Shown in pieces: positions 16,207 through 24,905 of a DNA stretch of 64,000 bases. Each line of letters begins with the position of its first letter. Positions within the stretch are counted from its first letter, which is position 1. The notes below the pieces were generated by a model, which was not told the origin of the DNA, searched no databases, and saw only the letters and a program-made list of their open reading frames with translations. Source of the stretch: Mycobacterium sp. 852002-51971_SCH5477799-a. Lineage in GTDB: Bacteria > Actinomycetota > Actinomycetes > Mycobacteriales > Mycobacteriaceae. The stretch lies in contig NZ_LZIF01000049.1 of the NCBI RefSeq assembly GCF_001667145.1, positions 1 to 64,000 on the forward strand. The letters run 5' to 3'. Made by a program: the position numbers and the translations under genes.

Positions 16207-19035
16207 TCAGGGCTGTGGCAGCGGGCGGGCACGCACCAGCGTCGGCCACCAGAACCACGGCCCCAGGATCCGCAGGATGGATGGCACCACAAACGAGCGC
16301 ACGATGAGCGTGTCGAGCAACAGGCCGATGCACACCGTCGAACCCACCTGGCCGATCGTTCTCAGATCGCTGGTGAGCATGGCAAGCATGGTGAAGGCGA
16401 ACACCAGACCGGCCGACGTCACCACACCACCGGTGCTGCCGAGCGCGCGGATGAGACCGGTGTGGATCCCGCCGTGCAGCTCCTCCTTGACCCGGTTGAT
16501 CAACAGTAGGTTGTAGTCCGATCCGACGGCCACCAGGATGATGAAGGTCAGCGGTAGGACGAGCCAGTGCAGGTGCAGGCCGATGAGGTGCTGCCAGAAA
16601 AGGATGGACAGGCCGAACGCCCCGGCGTAGGAGAAGGCCACGGTGCCGGGAATCACCAACGCCGCCACCAGACTTCGAGTAATGAAGAGCATGATCAAAA
16701 AGATCAGCACGAATGCCGCGATCGCCGCGATCAGCAGATCCGACATCGCGTATTCCTTGATGTCCTTGTCGTTGGATCCCGAACCGCCGATATAGACCCG
16801 CGCGCCGGCCAGCGACGTCTCTTTCAGGATCGTCTTGATCGCGTCAGGGAACTGCTGGACATGCTCCACACCTTCGGGGCCCATCGCGTCGCCCTCGTGG
16901 GTGACGATGAAGCGGGCGGCCTTGCCGTCCGGCGACATCATCAGCTTCATGCCCGCTTTGAGGTCCTCGTTGTCGAAGGCCTCGTGCGGGATGTAGAAGT
17001 AGTCGTCGCTGCGGGACTTGTCGAAGTCGTTGCCGACGTTGATCGAATCGTCGTAGGTCTGCTCGGTTTGGATGGACTGCAGATCCGCCGACCCGTAACT
17101 GTTGACCAGCTTCGACTGAAGGGCTTCCGTGTCGTCGGCAGTGGCTTTCAGCTGGGCGATGATCTGCGGGAAAGCCTTATCCACCTCCACGAGGGAGATC
17201 CTGGCGTACTTGATGTCCTCGGCCAGGTGGTCGATCTGGTCGAGCCCGTCGAACAACGATCGAAACGACCAGCAGATCGGAATGTCGAAACAATGCTTCT
17301 CCCAATAGAAATAGCTCTTGATCGGGCGGAAGAAGTCGTCGACGTTCGCGATCTCCTCGTTGATCTCGTTGCTGACACGTTCCAGGTCCTCGACGGTGAG
17401 CACCGTCTGGTGCAGTTCGTCGGACACCTTCTGGAAGAAGCCGATCTCTTTGCGCAAGACCGCAACGGAGTGCGCCTGGATCTCCGCCTGCGCATCGGTG
17501 TTCGAGTTCTGCTCCCTGTTGAACGGGAGTTGTTGGCCGTTGCCGCTGCCCTGCGTGGTGAACAGGTAGGGAATGCTGGCGTGCTCGAGCGCCCGCCCCA
17601 ACGGCCGCGTCATGCCTTGCACCATCGCCACCCCACGCAGGCGGATCAAAGCCCTGGCGACGCGATCCAGCGAGATGAAGTCGGCCGAGTTGCGCATGTC
17701 GTGGTCGGTCTCGATCATCAGCATCTCGGAGAACAGCTTGCTCTTGGGGAAGTGCCGATCGGCGGCCTGAAAGCCCAGATTCGCTGGCGCACTGGCCGGC
17801 TGGTACTGCCGATCGTCGTAGTTCTGCCGGTAGCTCGGCACGAAGATCGCGCCAAGCATGACCACGGCGGAGCTGGCCACCAGGATCGGCACCGGCCAGC
17901 GCACGACGCTCGCCCCGATGCGCCGATACAGAATCCCTTTGGCGCTGGTTCTCGGGTCGAACATTCCGAACAGGCTGCCGACGGTCAAGACTGCCGGGCC
18001 CAGCGTCATCGCCGCCGCGATGGTGAACAGCATGGTGATCGCGACGGCCGGCCCCATGGTGTGGAAGTAGTTGAGGCGCGCGAAGGTCAAGCAGTAACAC
18101 GCGCCGGCGATGGTGAGACCAGACCCGATGATGATGGGCGCGACGCCCTTGTACGCGATGTAGAAGCTGTCCTCCCGGCTTTCGCCCGCCTGTCGCGCCT
18201 CGTGATATCGGCCCATCAGGAAAATGCCGTAATCCGTTCCCGCTCCCAGGGTCAACGCGATGACGATGTTCACCGCGAACGATGAGAGTTCGATGTACCC
18301 GTAATGCCCGAGGGTCGAGACGACGCCCTTCGCGACGAGCATCTCGATGAGGACTCCGAGCAGGGGCACCAACAGGGTGGCGGGGGTCCGGTACACCAGC
18401 AACAGCATCACGAGGATGAGGATGATCGTGACGATCGTGACGTTGTTCAGGCTCGCATTGGCAATTGCGAGTGTGTCGGAGGCCAGCGGAGCCGCGCCGC
18501 TGACATAGACCTTGAGCCCGGGGGGCGGGGTGTCCTTCTTGATGATGTCGCGCACGGCATCCACGGACTGGTTGGCTTGAATCTGGCCGATGTCGCCGGC
18601 GAGACGCAAGAGCACATAGGTGCACTTGCCATCGACGCTTTGCGCCCCGGCCGCGGTGAATGGCTTGCCCCACAAGTCCATCACGTACTGCACATGCTTG
18701 GGGTCGCGCTCGAGGCGACGCATCAAATCGTCGTAATACCGGTGGTCCTGGTCCGCCAGTGGCCGGTTCGCCTCGAACACCACCATGGTCAAGTTGGTCG
18801 AGTTGGATTCGTGAAACTTTTCGCCGATGTGCAGCAACGCCCGCTGCGAGGGCGCGTAATGCGGGACCATCGGCCCGGCGAGCTCCTCTGCGACCCGTTC
18901 CACTTGGGGCATAAAGGTATTCGTGGTTACCGCGAGAAGCCCCCAGAAGAAGATGATCGGTATCGCCAGAGCGCGGACCATCCGGGGGATGAAGGGACGC
19001 TTGACCCGGGGCTCATCGAGGCGATGCTCGGTCAT
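16207..19035 (-). CDS. MmpL-family RND exporter (MmpL4/5-like)
   Basis: This 942-residue inner-membrane transporter of the mycobacterial MmpL family has an N-terminal helix (RALAIPIIFFWGL), a large periplasmic loop, a first helix bundle with GAGTDYGIFLMGRY, a second periplasmic loop, and a second bundle with AVGSDYNLLLINR. The two Asp-Tyr pairs are the proton-relay signature. It ends LGPWFWWP. The ATG at 19035 overlaps the MmpS stop by four bases; the frame is open further upstream, but that region is MmpS. With MmpS it should export a lipid, siderophore or drug. No regulator is adjacent. Confidence 0.93.
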   Translation of the reverse strand: MTEHRLDEPRVKRPFIPRMVRALAIPIIFFWGLLAVTTNTFMPQVERVAEELAGPMVPHYAPSQRALLHIGEKFHESNSTNLTMVVFEANRPLADQDHRYYDDLMRRLERDPKHVQYVMDLWGKPFTAAGAQSVDGKCTYVLLRLAGDIGQIQANQSVDAVRDIIKKDTPPPGLKVYVSGAAPLASDTLAIANASLNNVTIVTIILILVMLLLVYRTPATLLVPLLGVLIEMLVAKGVVSTLGHYGYIELSSFAVNIVIALTLGAGTDYGIFLMGRYHEARQAGESREDSFYIAYKGVAPIIIGSGLTIAGACYCLTFARLNYFHTMGPAVAITMLFTIAAAMTLGPAVLTVGSLFGMFDPRTSAKGILYRRIGASVVRWPVPILVASSAVVMLGAIFVPSYRQNYDDRQYQPASAPANLGFQAADRHFPKSKLFSEMLMIETDHDMRNSADFISLDRVARALIRLRGVAMVQGMTRPLGRALEHASIPYLFTTQGSGNGQQLPFNREQNSNTDAQAEIQAHSVAVLRKEIGFFQKVSDELHQTVLTVEDLERVSNEINEEIANVDDFFRPIKSYFYWEKHCFDIPICWSFRSLFDGLDQIDHLAEDIKYARISLVEVDKAFPQIIAQLKATADDTEALQSKLVNSYGSADLQSIQTEQTYDDSINVGNDFDKSRSDDYFYIPHEAFDNEDLKAGMKLMMSPDGKAARFIVTHEGDAMGPEGVEHVQQFPDAIKTILKETSLAGARVYIGGSGSNDKDIKEYAMSDLLIAAIAAFVLIFLIMLFITRSLVAALVIPGTVAFSYAGAFGLSILFWQHLIGLHLHWLVLPLTFIILVAVGSDYNLLLINRVKEELHGGIHTGLIRALGSTGGVVTSAGLVFAFTMLAMLTSDLRTIGQVGSTVCIGLLLDTLIVRSFVVPSILRILGPWFWWPTLVRARPLPQP

Positions 19036-19475
19036 GCCGACTTCACCCTGCACTGGACGTCGGCGTCCTGATGGTCGCCGGAATGCTCGTCGCGGACAAC
19101 GCCGTCGACCAGCATCCGGCAACCCACCTGACCGCCGTGAACGTGCACCGAGATGCTGCCGGATGCGACCGTGAGCGTGGTGGTCTCCGTGTGGGACCAG
19201 GGCAACGACGTGATATCGACCTCGTGCGGATGGCCATCGATGTCGACGTAGACCAGCTTCCCGCCACGCCCGGCGGACCCAAACACCTCATAGGTGATCC
19301 GTTTGAGATTGAACTCCTCGGGCGCCTGTGGACCGTTGACGGTGATGACCGGCTCCGGTTCGGAGAATTGATGCACCTTGTACATGCACAACAGGCCCGC
19401 ACCGACCGCAACAACGGCGACCAACGGCATCCAGATTCGCGAAAGGACTCTCCGCCCGACTGAACGAGGGCTCAT
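19032..19475 (-). CDS. MmpS-family accessory protein
   Basis: This 147-residue protein has one N-terminal transmembrane helix (about 15-32) and a periplasmic beta-sandwich domain with ITYEVFGSAGRGG and SLPWSHT, the typical MmpS pattern. Two Cys in the last third (VGCRM, VQCRV) may form a disulphide. It is translated just ahead of the MmpL gene with an ATGA overlap, as in mmpS4-mmpL4 and mmpS5-mmpL5. It is expected to assist or assemble the MmpL pump. Confidence 0.93.
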   Translation of the reverse strand: MSPRSVGRRVLSRIWMPLVAVVAVGAGLLCMYKVHQFSEPEPVITVNGPQAPEEFNLKRITYEVFGSAGRGGKLVYVDIDGHPHEVDITSLPWSHTETTTLTVASGSISVHVHGGQVGCRMLVDGVVRDEHSGDHQDADVQCRVKSA

Positions 19476-19680
19476 TCGATCATCTCTCGCGACCCGGCAG
19501 GGACATCGTGTTCGTGCCCCCCGTTCTCGCCCTCGTGCCCGCCAAATAGTAGACGGTCATGTGCCCAATTGACACATCATCGTGCAAAGACCGGGAACAC
19601 CGCAACCCGGACCGGCCAGGAAGGCCGACCGGCCCGCCCGCCTGCCCGCGACCGCACAGGTTGCCCGGCCTGGACTTGCG

Positions 19681-20106
19681 TCAGGACACTTTCTTCAGCC
19701 GCCGTTTCAATCGTGCGCTGCGCCGGATTTGGATGGCCAGGTTCGTCGAGGTCAACATGGGGATCACCCCGAGGAACGTCCGCTCGGAGGGAGTCGCTCC
19801 ATGCAAGTGGTAGAGGCTGCCGAAGACATAGAAGCAGCCCAGCATGAACAAAGCGCCTGGGATGCACAGGGTCATCAACGAACCACGATCGGCAACGACT
19901 TGCCTCGCGTAGTCCAGCTCCTGCCGTGACATCGGTTCGCCCTTGCGCACCTTGTGCAGAACCGCTTTGGCGCTCCCGATATCTTCGCTGACCGGAGCAG
20001 TCGTTCGGCGCTCCAAGCGATTCACATACACGGCAGCGCTGGCCGCCAAAGCCAGGGCCAAAACAAGGGTGAGTACGGTCAGCAGACCATATAAAGACGA
20101 ACTCAT
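19681..20106 (-). CDS. hypothetical membrane protein, two to three helices
   Basis: This 141-residue protein has an N-terminal hydrophobic helix (about 8-28), a charged cytoplasmic stretch (RKGEPMSRQELDYARQVV), a second hydrophobic region (SLMTLCIPGALFMLGCFYVFGSLY) and a short third one (FLGVIPMLTSTNLAI), ending in a basic tail RLKRRLKK. The family was not recognised. It lies downstream of, and on the same strand as, the Gly-rich protein gene, 118 bases away, so the two could be cotranscribed. Confidence 0.7.
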   Translation of the reverse strand: MSSSLYGLLTVLTLVLALALAASAAVYVNRLERRTTAPVSEDIGSAKAVLHKVRKGEPMSRQELDYARQVVADRGSLMTLCIPGALFMLGCFYVFGSLYHLHGATPSERTFLGVIPMLTSTNLAIQIRRSARLKRRLKKVS

Positions 20107-20224
20107 GCTTTAGTCCTTGCTTCGCCGTGGGATTGCCGAAGGCTCGCGGAGAACGCTACCCCAACGATTGCGACCCGACGTCGGTGCTTTCCGCAGTCGC
20201 GGTCCGTGAAGACGTCCCAGTCGG

Positions 20225-21706
20225 TCAGAACCCGAAGTCGCCGCCACCACCGGAATCGGATCCACCGCCGAAGTCGCCGCCACCACCGAAATCCGATCCG
20301 CCGGAGTCCCAACCGCCGCCCGACTCCCACCCGCCGCCAAAGCCGACATCGCCGCCACCGGAGTATGCGGCGTCGCCGCCGGCGAATCCGACGTCGCCGC
20401 CGCCCGAATCACCGCCGGCGAACCCCACGTCCGCCGTCGGGCTGTCGTAACCGGTGCCCTGTCCACCGTCATAGCCGTAGGTGTCGGCATCGGCGGAATC
20501 GCGGCCCGCCTCGAAGCCACGCTCGTAGCTGCCGCCCCAATGGTCGTCCAGCACCGCGTCCATCAACAGCACGTCGGCCAGCGCCCACGTCCAGCCCGGA
20601 CCCCAAAACGCGTACGGGTAGAAGCCGGGGTAGAAGAACATTCCGTTGTGGTAGCCACCGCCGTAGTAGTACGGGTAGCCCGGCTGCGAAGTGGTGCTGT
20701 AGTTGCTGTTGTTGATCGTCACCGACTCGCCGGTGTCGGGGTTCGTGGTGCGCACCGTGGCCTGCTTGCGCTCATCGGCCGGCACCGAGTTCACGGCGGC
20801 GACGTTGGGTGTGGGCCGCCGCGGGTCCAACTTCCGGTTGGCCTTGTCGACCGTGGACTGCACCACTCGCAGATGAGCCCGCGCGGCGCCGTAATCGCCT
20901 TTCTCATAAGCATTTCGGGCGTCGTACAGGCTGGAGTTGGCTTTCAACGACTCGGCGCTGACATCTGCGCTGCCGTCGGTCAGCACCGCGTTGTCGAGGT
21001 CGCTGACGTTCGACGTGGCCGCGATCAGCTCCTGCTTGACCTCCTCGCGCGCCTCGGTGTCCTTGCGGTGCTTACGATTTCGGTGCACAGCGAAGAAGAG
21101 CAAGCCGGCCACGGCCAGCGCGATGCCGAAGACGACCAGCGTCACCTTGAGCCACGCCCACTCGTCGTGCTTTTCGTGCGCGACGGGAGAGGTGGTCGCC
21201 GGCCCGCGGGAGACCGCGTTGGCGCTCGCCAGCTTGCCGACGAAGGCGCTCGTGGCGCCGTACGGGTCGTTGCGGTGGTCTTTCGCCGACTGGTTCATGA
21301 ATTGATCAACGTTGTCCGCAATGGCCTTGGGCACGTTGTAGGCGCGCACGTGGTAGCCGCGAGAATCGATGACCAGGATGACTCCGCTGAACTCGGCGTT
21401 GCGCCGAAGCATGGCGGCGTGAACGGCATCGGCCGTGGTCACGCCGCTTTGGGCGGGGGACACCGCGGCCACCCAGACCGGAGGGCCCGAGCTCCAGGTC
21501 CACGAGCTGGTGAGGATCTGCTGGTTCAGCTTGTCGGGGTTCTGCAGCGGCGGCCTGGCCCCCGGGTCGACCACCACGTGGGTCTGAGCGTCGAACCTGC
21601 TCACCAACTGGTCGGTGTAGGTGTCGGCGGAGGCGGACGGGGCGAGCAGCAGCGCCAGCACCATGATCAGCGAAGCAAAGGCAAGGCTGCGGAACCGTAG
21701 AGTCAC
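20225..21706 (-). CDS. secreted/membrane protein with TPM-like domain and long Gly-rich tail
   Basis: The 493 residues begin with a signal peptide (cleavage likely after ASA near residue 27). A domain of about 130 residues resembles the TPM (Psb32/TLP18.3) fold (SGVILVIDSRGYHVRAY). One transmembrane helix lies near 180-200, followed by a charged helical region. A Tyr/Gly/Pro-rich stretch follows, then a tail of about 90 residues built from repeats such as VGFAGGD, GGGD and FGGG. Mycobacteria have related proteins of unknown role. The Gly-rich tail could be a flexible surface-exposed or self-associating segment. Confidence 0.82.
   Translation of the reverse strand: MTLRFRSLAFASLIMVLALLLAPSASADTYTDQLVSRFDAQTHVVVDPGARPPLQNPDKLNQQILTSSWTWSSGPPVWVAAVSPAQSGVTTADAVHAAMLRRNAEFSGVILVIDSRGYHVRAYNVPKAIADNVDQFMNQSAKDHRNDPYGATSAFVGKLASANAVSRGPATTSPVAHEKHDEWAWLKVTLVVFGIALAVAGLLFFAVHRNRKHRKDTEAREEVKQELIAATSNVSDLDNAVLTDGSADVSAESLKANSSLYDARNAYEKGDYGAARAHLRVVQSTVDKANRKLDPRRPTPNVAAVNSVPADERKQATVRTTNPDTGESVTINNSNYSTTSQPGYPYYYGGGYHNGMFFYPGFYPYAFWGPGWTWALADVLLMDAVLDDHWGGSYERGFEAGRDSADADTYGYDGGQGTGYDSPTADVGFAGGDSGGGDVGFAGGDAAYSGGGDVGFGGGWESGGGWDSGGSDFGGGGDFGGGSDSGGGGDFGF
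20228..20445. repeat. degenerate coding repeats of the Gly-rich tail
   Basis: On the plus strand the DNA is a run of imperfect units such as TCGCCGCCACCACCGAA and GGCGAATCCGACGTCGCC. They encode the GGGDFGGG and VGFAGGD repeats of the gene on the minus strand. The units are not equally spaced, which rules out a CRISPR array. Copy number may vary between strains. Confidence 0.6.
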
Positions 21707-21772
21707 ATCTCTCCTGCCGTCGTTACGTGAGCGCCCACCCTAGCCCGTTTCGGACGGCTCTGCCGGTTGCCG

Positions 21773-22096
21773 TCAGTGCGCACCGGCGAAGTTCAACGTG
21801 ACCACCCCGGCGATGATCAAGCCGACCCCGACGACCTTGGACAGGGATATCGAGGAGCCGAGGAACAACACGGCAATGAGCACGATGAGGGCGGTGCCGA
21901 TCGCCGACCAGAGTGCGTAGGCGACGTCGGTCTGCATACCGCGCGAAATCGACACCGCCAGCAGCGCGAAGGAGACGGCATAACCGATCAGGCACACCAC
22001 GGTCGGCCACAGGCGGGTGAAGCCTTCGGTGCTCTTGAGCAGGCTGGTCGCTATCACCTCGGCGAATATGGCGCCGAGGAGAAAGAGATAGGTCAA
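21773..22096 (-). CDS. mmr: Mmr, small multidrug resistance (EmrE-type) efflux protein
   Basis: The 107 residues form four transmembrane helices. The membrane-embedded Glu essential in SMR proteins is in AIFAEVIATSLLKSTEGF, and LWPTVVCLIGYAVSFALL and YALWSAIGTA follow as in M. tuberculosis Mmr (Rv3065). The start is a TTG at 22096 preceded by AAAGGAGG four bases away. It gives the 107-residue length of the M. tuberculosis protein, whereas the upstream ATG at 22111 lies before the ribosome-binding site. The protein exports lipophilic cations by proton antiport. It is divergent from the DoxX gene. The TetR gene that represses mmr in M. tuberculosis (Rv3066) is not seen nearby. Confidence 0.95.
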   Translation of the reverse strand: MTYLFLLGAIFAEVIATSLLKSTEGFTRLWPTVVCLIGYAVSFALLAVSISRGMQTDVAYALWSAIGTALIVLIAVLFLGSSISLSKVVGVGLIIAGVVTLNFAGAH

Positions 22097-22197
22097 AACG
22101 CCTCCTTTCATACCTGGGTACAAGTACGTATCTACCTGACAGAGCGCCGGCTGTGGTGGCGCCGGCGCGGCTGGGTGGCGACCGTAACCTAGCCAGC

Positions 22198-22641
22198 GTG
22201 ACGACGAATCTGGGCCAAAGACTCACCCCCTGCGCCCCGGCCGTACTGAGCGTGTTTCGGTGCGTCTACGGTCTGCTCTTCGCCGCATACGGGTCGAGGA
22301 GCCTCTTCGACTGGCCCGTCCGGTCGCCCGTTGCCGTCGAAGTCGGATCCTGGCCCGGTTGGTATGCCGGGCTGATCGAGATCATCGCCGGCCTGCTGAT
22401 CGCCGGCGGATTGTTCACCCGCGCCGCCGCGTTCGTCGCCTCGGGGGAGATGGCGATCGCTTACTTCTCGGTTCATCAACCCAAGGCGTTGTGGCCCGTG
22501 GCCGATCCGCCCGCGGGCAACGGCGGAGCTTTGGCCGTCCTGTTCTGTTTCGCCTTCTTCCTGCTCGTTTTCTTCGGCGGCGGCGCCTACTCCCTCGATG
22601 CATTTCGCCGGAGGACGGGACGGCCGCGGCCTCGGCGCTGA
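22198..22641 (+). CDS. DoxX-family membrane protein
   Basis: This 147-residue protein with four predicted helices has LSVFRCVYGLLFAAYGSRSL, then a glycine-rich helix GLIEIIAGLLIAGGLFTRAAAF, then AVLFCFAFFLLVFFGGG, as in DoxX proteins. The GTG at 22198 gives the usual length; an upstream GTG at 22153 would add a non-conserved leader. In M. tuberculosis a membrane protein gene sits beside mmr in the same divergent way (Rv3064c, from memory). DoxX proteins are linked to redox and thiol stress. The precise function is uncertain. Confidence 0.88.
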   Translation: MTTNLGQRLTPCAPAVLSVFRCVYGLLFAAYGSRSLFDWPVRSPVAVEVGSWPGWYAGLIEIIAGLLIAGGLFTRAAAFVASGEMAIAYFSVHQPKALWPVADPPAGNGGALAVLFCFAFFLLVFFGGGAYSLDAFRRRTGRPRPRR

Positions 22642-22743
22642 CGACAGCGCGCCGAGCCCAGGCTTCCCCTCAACCGGCGATAATGGCATTCTCTGACACG
22701 GAGAAGCCGTTTCCAGCGAAGGACGGGTTCGGAGAGGCGGACG

Positions 22744-23541
22744 ATGAGCGCGCAACGCTGCGACGGGATGGTGGCTTTGGTCACCGGAAGCAGTCGGGGC
22801 CTGGGCAAGGCAATCGCCGCGCGGCTGGCCGAACGCGGAGCCACGGTGGCGTTGACCGCCCGCACGATGGATCCCGATCCGAAGTACCAGGGGTCGCTGA
22901 GCCAGACCCGCGACGAGATTGTCGCGGCCGGCGGGAAAGCCGTTGCGGTCCAAGCGGATCTGTCCCAACCCGAAGACCGGGAACGGCTGTTCGCCGAAGT
23001 GGTCAGCGCCGTGGGCGCGCCCGACATCCTGGTCAACAACGCCGCGGTGACGTTCCTGCGCCCGCTCGACGGGTTTCCCGAGCGGCGCGCCCGGCTGATG
23101 ATGGAGATGCACGTCCTCGGGCCGTTGCATCTGTGCCAACTGGCGATACCCGCGATGCGCGAGCGCGGACGCGGCTGGATCTTGAACCTGACCTCGGTGG
23201 GCGGCGACCTGCCGCCGGGCCCGCCCTTTTCGGAGTTCGACCGTACCGCCGGCTTCGGCATCTACGGTACGGCGAAGGCCGCACTCAACCGATTGACGAA
23301 AAGCCTTGCGGCCGAACTGTATGACGATGGGATCGCGGTCAACGCCGCCGCCCCGTCCAATCCCGTGGCCACGCCCGGCGCCGGCACCCTCGATCTGGCC
23401 AAGACCGACACCGAGGACATCGCGCTGATCACCGAAACGGCGTTCCGGTTGTGTACTGGTGATCCGAAGACCCTGACCGGGCGCATCGCACATACCCAGC
23501 CCTTCCTTGCCGAGGTCGGCTGGACCACGCCGGCGGGCTGA
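22744..23541 (+). CDS. short-chain dehydrogenase/reductase
   Basis: This 265-residue SDR has TGSSRGLG near the N-terminus, NNAAVTF, Ser in LTSVGG and YGTAK as the catalytic pair. An unusual acidic C-terminus (TDTEDIALITETAF) precedes LTGRIAHTQPFL, a form seen in SDRs acting on acyl-CoA or terpenoid substrates. The ATG at 22744 has GGAGAGG upstream. Its stop is immediately followed by the ATG of the phosphotransferase gene, so they form a two-gene operon. The substrate is unknown. Confidence 0.9.
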   Translation: MSAQRCDGMVALVTGSSRGLGKAIAARLAERGATVALTARTMDPDPKYQGSLSQTRDEIVAAGGKAVAVQADLSQPEDRERLFAEVVSAVGAPDILVNNAAVTFLRPLDGFPERRARLMMEMHVLGPLHLCQLAIPAMRERGRGWILNLTSVGGDLPPGPPFSEFDRTAGFGIYGTAKAALNRLTKSLAAELYDDGIAVNAAAPSNPVATPGAGTLDLAKTDTEDIALITETAFRLCTGDPKTLTGRIAHTQPFLAEVGWTTPAG

Positions 23542-24501
23542 ATGCCCGAGCTCGATCCCGCCGAACTGCGCCGGCGGCTCGACGGTGCCCGCGTCGTCGA
23601 CGTCGCTCCGCTGTCAGGGGGAGCCTCCAGCCTCACCTTCGCGGGCGTCAGGGATGGCCAACGGGTGGTGGTCAAAGTCGCCCCGCCGGGTGTCGAACCG
23701 GTTGCGCATCGCGATGTGCTGCGCCAGGCCCGCATCATCAAAGCTCTTGGAAAGAGCAGCGTTCCGGTGCCGACGGTGCTGTGGGAGGACCCGGGGGAAC
23801 CGCCCGGGACGCCACCGCTGTACGTGATGACGCACGTCGAAGGAGAGTGTGTGGAACCGTTGTTCGACGGTTGCACGCCTGTGCCCGGCCTCGGCGATCG
23901 GTATCGGAATGCGTGCCGCGCCATGGCCGCCCTGCACAGACTCGCGCCGACGGAGCTCGGGCTGGGCGATGAACCGGTGATCGATCCGGTCGCCGAAGTC
24001 CACCGGTGGTCCGACACGCTGCGGACCGTCGACCCGTCGCTGGCACCAAATTGGCCCGAAGTACGCGTCGCGCTGTTGGATTGCGCTCCGAGCGCGATGA
24101 CGCCGCGCGTGGTGCACGGTGACTTCCGGCTGGGCAACGTGCTCGCTACCGGATCACACGTCAACGCGGTCATCGACTGGGAGATCTGGTCGGTAGGCGA
24201 TCCCCGCGTCGACGCGGGCTGGTTCCTGATCAACTGTGACCCCGACACCTACCGGCGGGTCGCGCCGGCCGACGGCATGGTGCCACCGATCGCAGAACTC
24301 ACCGAGCTCTACGGGTCTGAGATGGCTTGCGAGGTCGACGATTTGGCGTGGTTCACGGCGCTGGCGTGCTTCAAATCGGCGGCGACGTGGTCGCTGATCG
24401 TCAAACACAATCGCCGACGAGCTGCGCCGCGAGCCGAATTGGAAGCCATGGCAGCGGTGTTGCCGAGACTGCTGGACCGCGCCAGGTCGACGCTGGCTTA
24501 G
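23542..24501 (+). CDS. aminoglycoside-phosphotransferase-like kinase-fold protein
   Basis: This 319-residue protein has the APH/choline-kinase fold. The nucleotide loop is PLSGGASSLTFAGV, the Lys is in VVKVAPP, the catalytic loop is VVHGDFRLGNVLA and the metal Asp is in AVIDWEIWSVGDPRVD. In mycobacteria such proteins are often encoded beside acyl-CoA dehydrogenases and resemble the kinase part of ACAD10/11, which phosphorylates 4-hydroxyacyl-CoAs. Resistance to aminoglycosides should not be assumed. It begins directly at the stop of the SDR gene, which favours a joint role in acyl-CoA or alcohol metabolism. Confidence 0.9.
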   Translation: MPELDPAELRRRLDGARVVDVAPLSGGASSLTFAGVRDGQRVVVKVAPPGVEPVAHRDVLRQARIIKALGKSSVPVPTVLWEDPGEPPGTPPLYVMTHVEGECVEPLFDGCTPVPGLGDRYRNACRAMAALHRLAPTELGLGDEPVIDPVAEVHRWSDTLRTVDPSLAPNWPEVRVALLDCAPSAMTPRVVHGDFRLGNVLATGSHVNAVIDWEIWSVGDPRVDAGWFLINCDPDTYRRVAPADGMVPPIAELTELYGSEMACEVDDLAWFTALACFKSAATWSLIVKHNRRRAAPRAELEAMAAVLPRLLDRARSTLA

Positions 24502-24511
24502 CCCGAGGGTC

Positions 24512-24757
24512 TTACTGGCAGCGGACCAGGAGGTTTTCGCAGATCATCCCGACGTCACCCGTGTCGTTGACGGGCTGACCTTCGTTGGATGGGTTAGTCC
24601 AGGTGGTCGGGAACGGGCTCCATACTTCGTCGATCCCCGGTGGCTGCGGGCGCGGATCAACGTTCGGGTCCGCCTGCGCGATACCGGCGCCGCTGGCCAG
24701 TGCGATGGCCGCCGTTGCGCAGACGAGCAGTCCGCGAGCGCGCGTGCGAAGCGTCAT
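24512..24757 (-). CDS. small secreted protein, hypothetical
   Basis: This 81-residue protein has a Sec signal peptide (RTRARG, then a hydrophobic core, cleavage after AQA near residue 28). A mature part of about 53 residues is rich in Pro, Asn and Asp and has two Cys near the end (MICENLLVRC) that could form a disulphide. The ATG at 24757 is chosen because GAGGAGG precedes it; the longer frame from 24799 would add 14 residues ahead of the signal. This resembles the many short exported mycobacterial proteins of unknown role. Confidence 0.75.
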   Translation of the reverse strand: MTLRTRARGLLVCATAAIALASGAGIAQADPNVDPRPQPPGIDEVWSPFPTTWTNPSNEGQPVNDTGDVGMICENLLVRCQ

Positions 24758-24905
24758 CGCCGCCTCCTCGGTTTCTGCCGAAGGTTGTTGGCTTTTCAAG
24801 CATCGAGTCTACCTTCGGCCCCATATCGCGTAATAGTTACAAACAGACAACGACTTCGATCCGCCGGCCAGCAAATTGCGTGACTCGAAATGGTGGGTGC
24901 TTACG

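Noticed and set aside
17177-18673. 498-residue open frame within mmpL in another frame
   Set aside because: Arg/His/Pro-rich translation from GC-rich third positions; mmpL itself is intact and convincing.
20228-20445. CRISPR-like repeat array
   Set aside because: Units are irregular in length and spacing and encode the Gly-rich tail of a clear protein gene.
22111-22137. TetR operator in the mmr/DoxX divergent promoter
   Set aside because: GGTAC...TACC has only about five of ten pairs complementary and no regulator gene is nearby.
23542-24501. aminoglycoside resistance gene
   Set aside because: The kinase fold is of the APH superfamily, but context and sequence fit the ACAD10/11-type acyl-CoA-linked branch; resistance is not supported.
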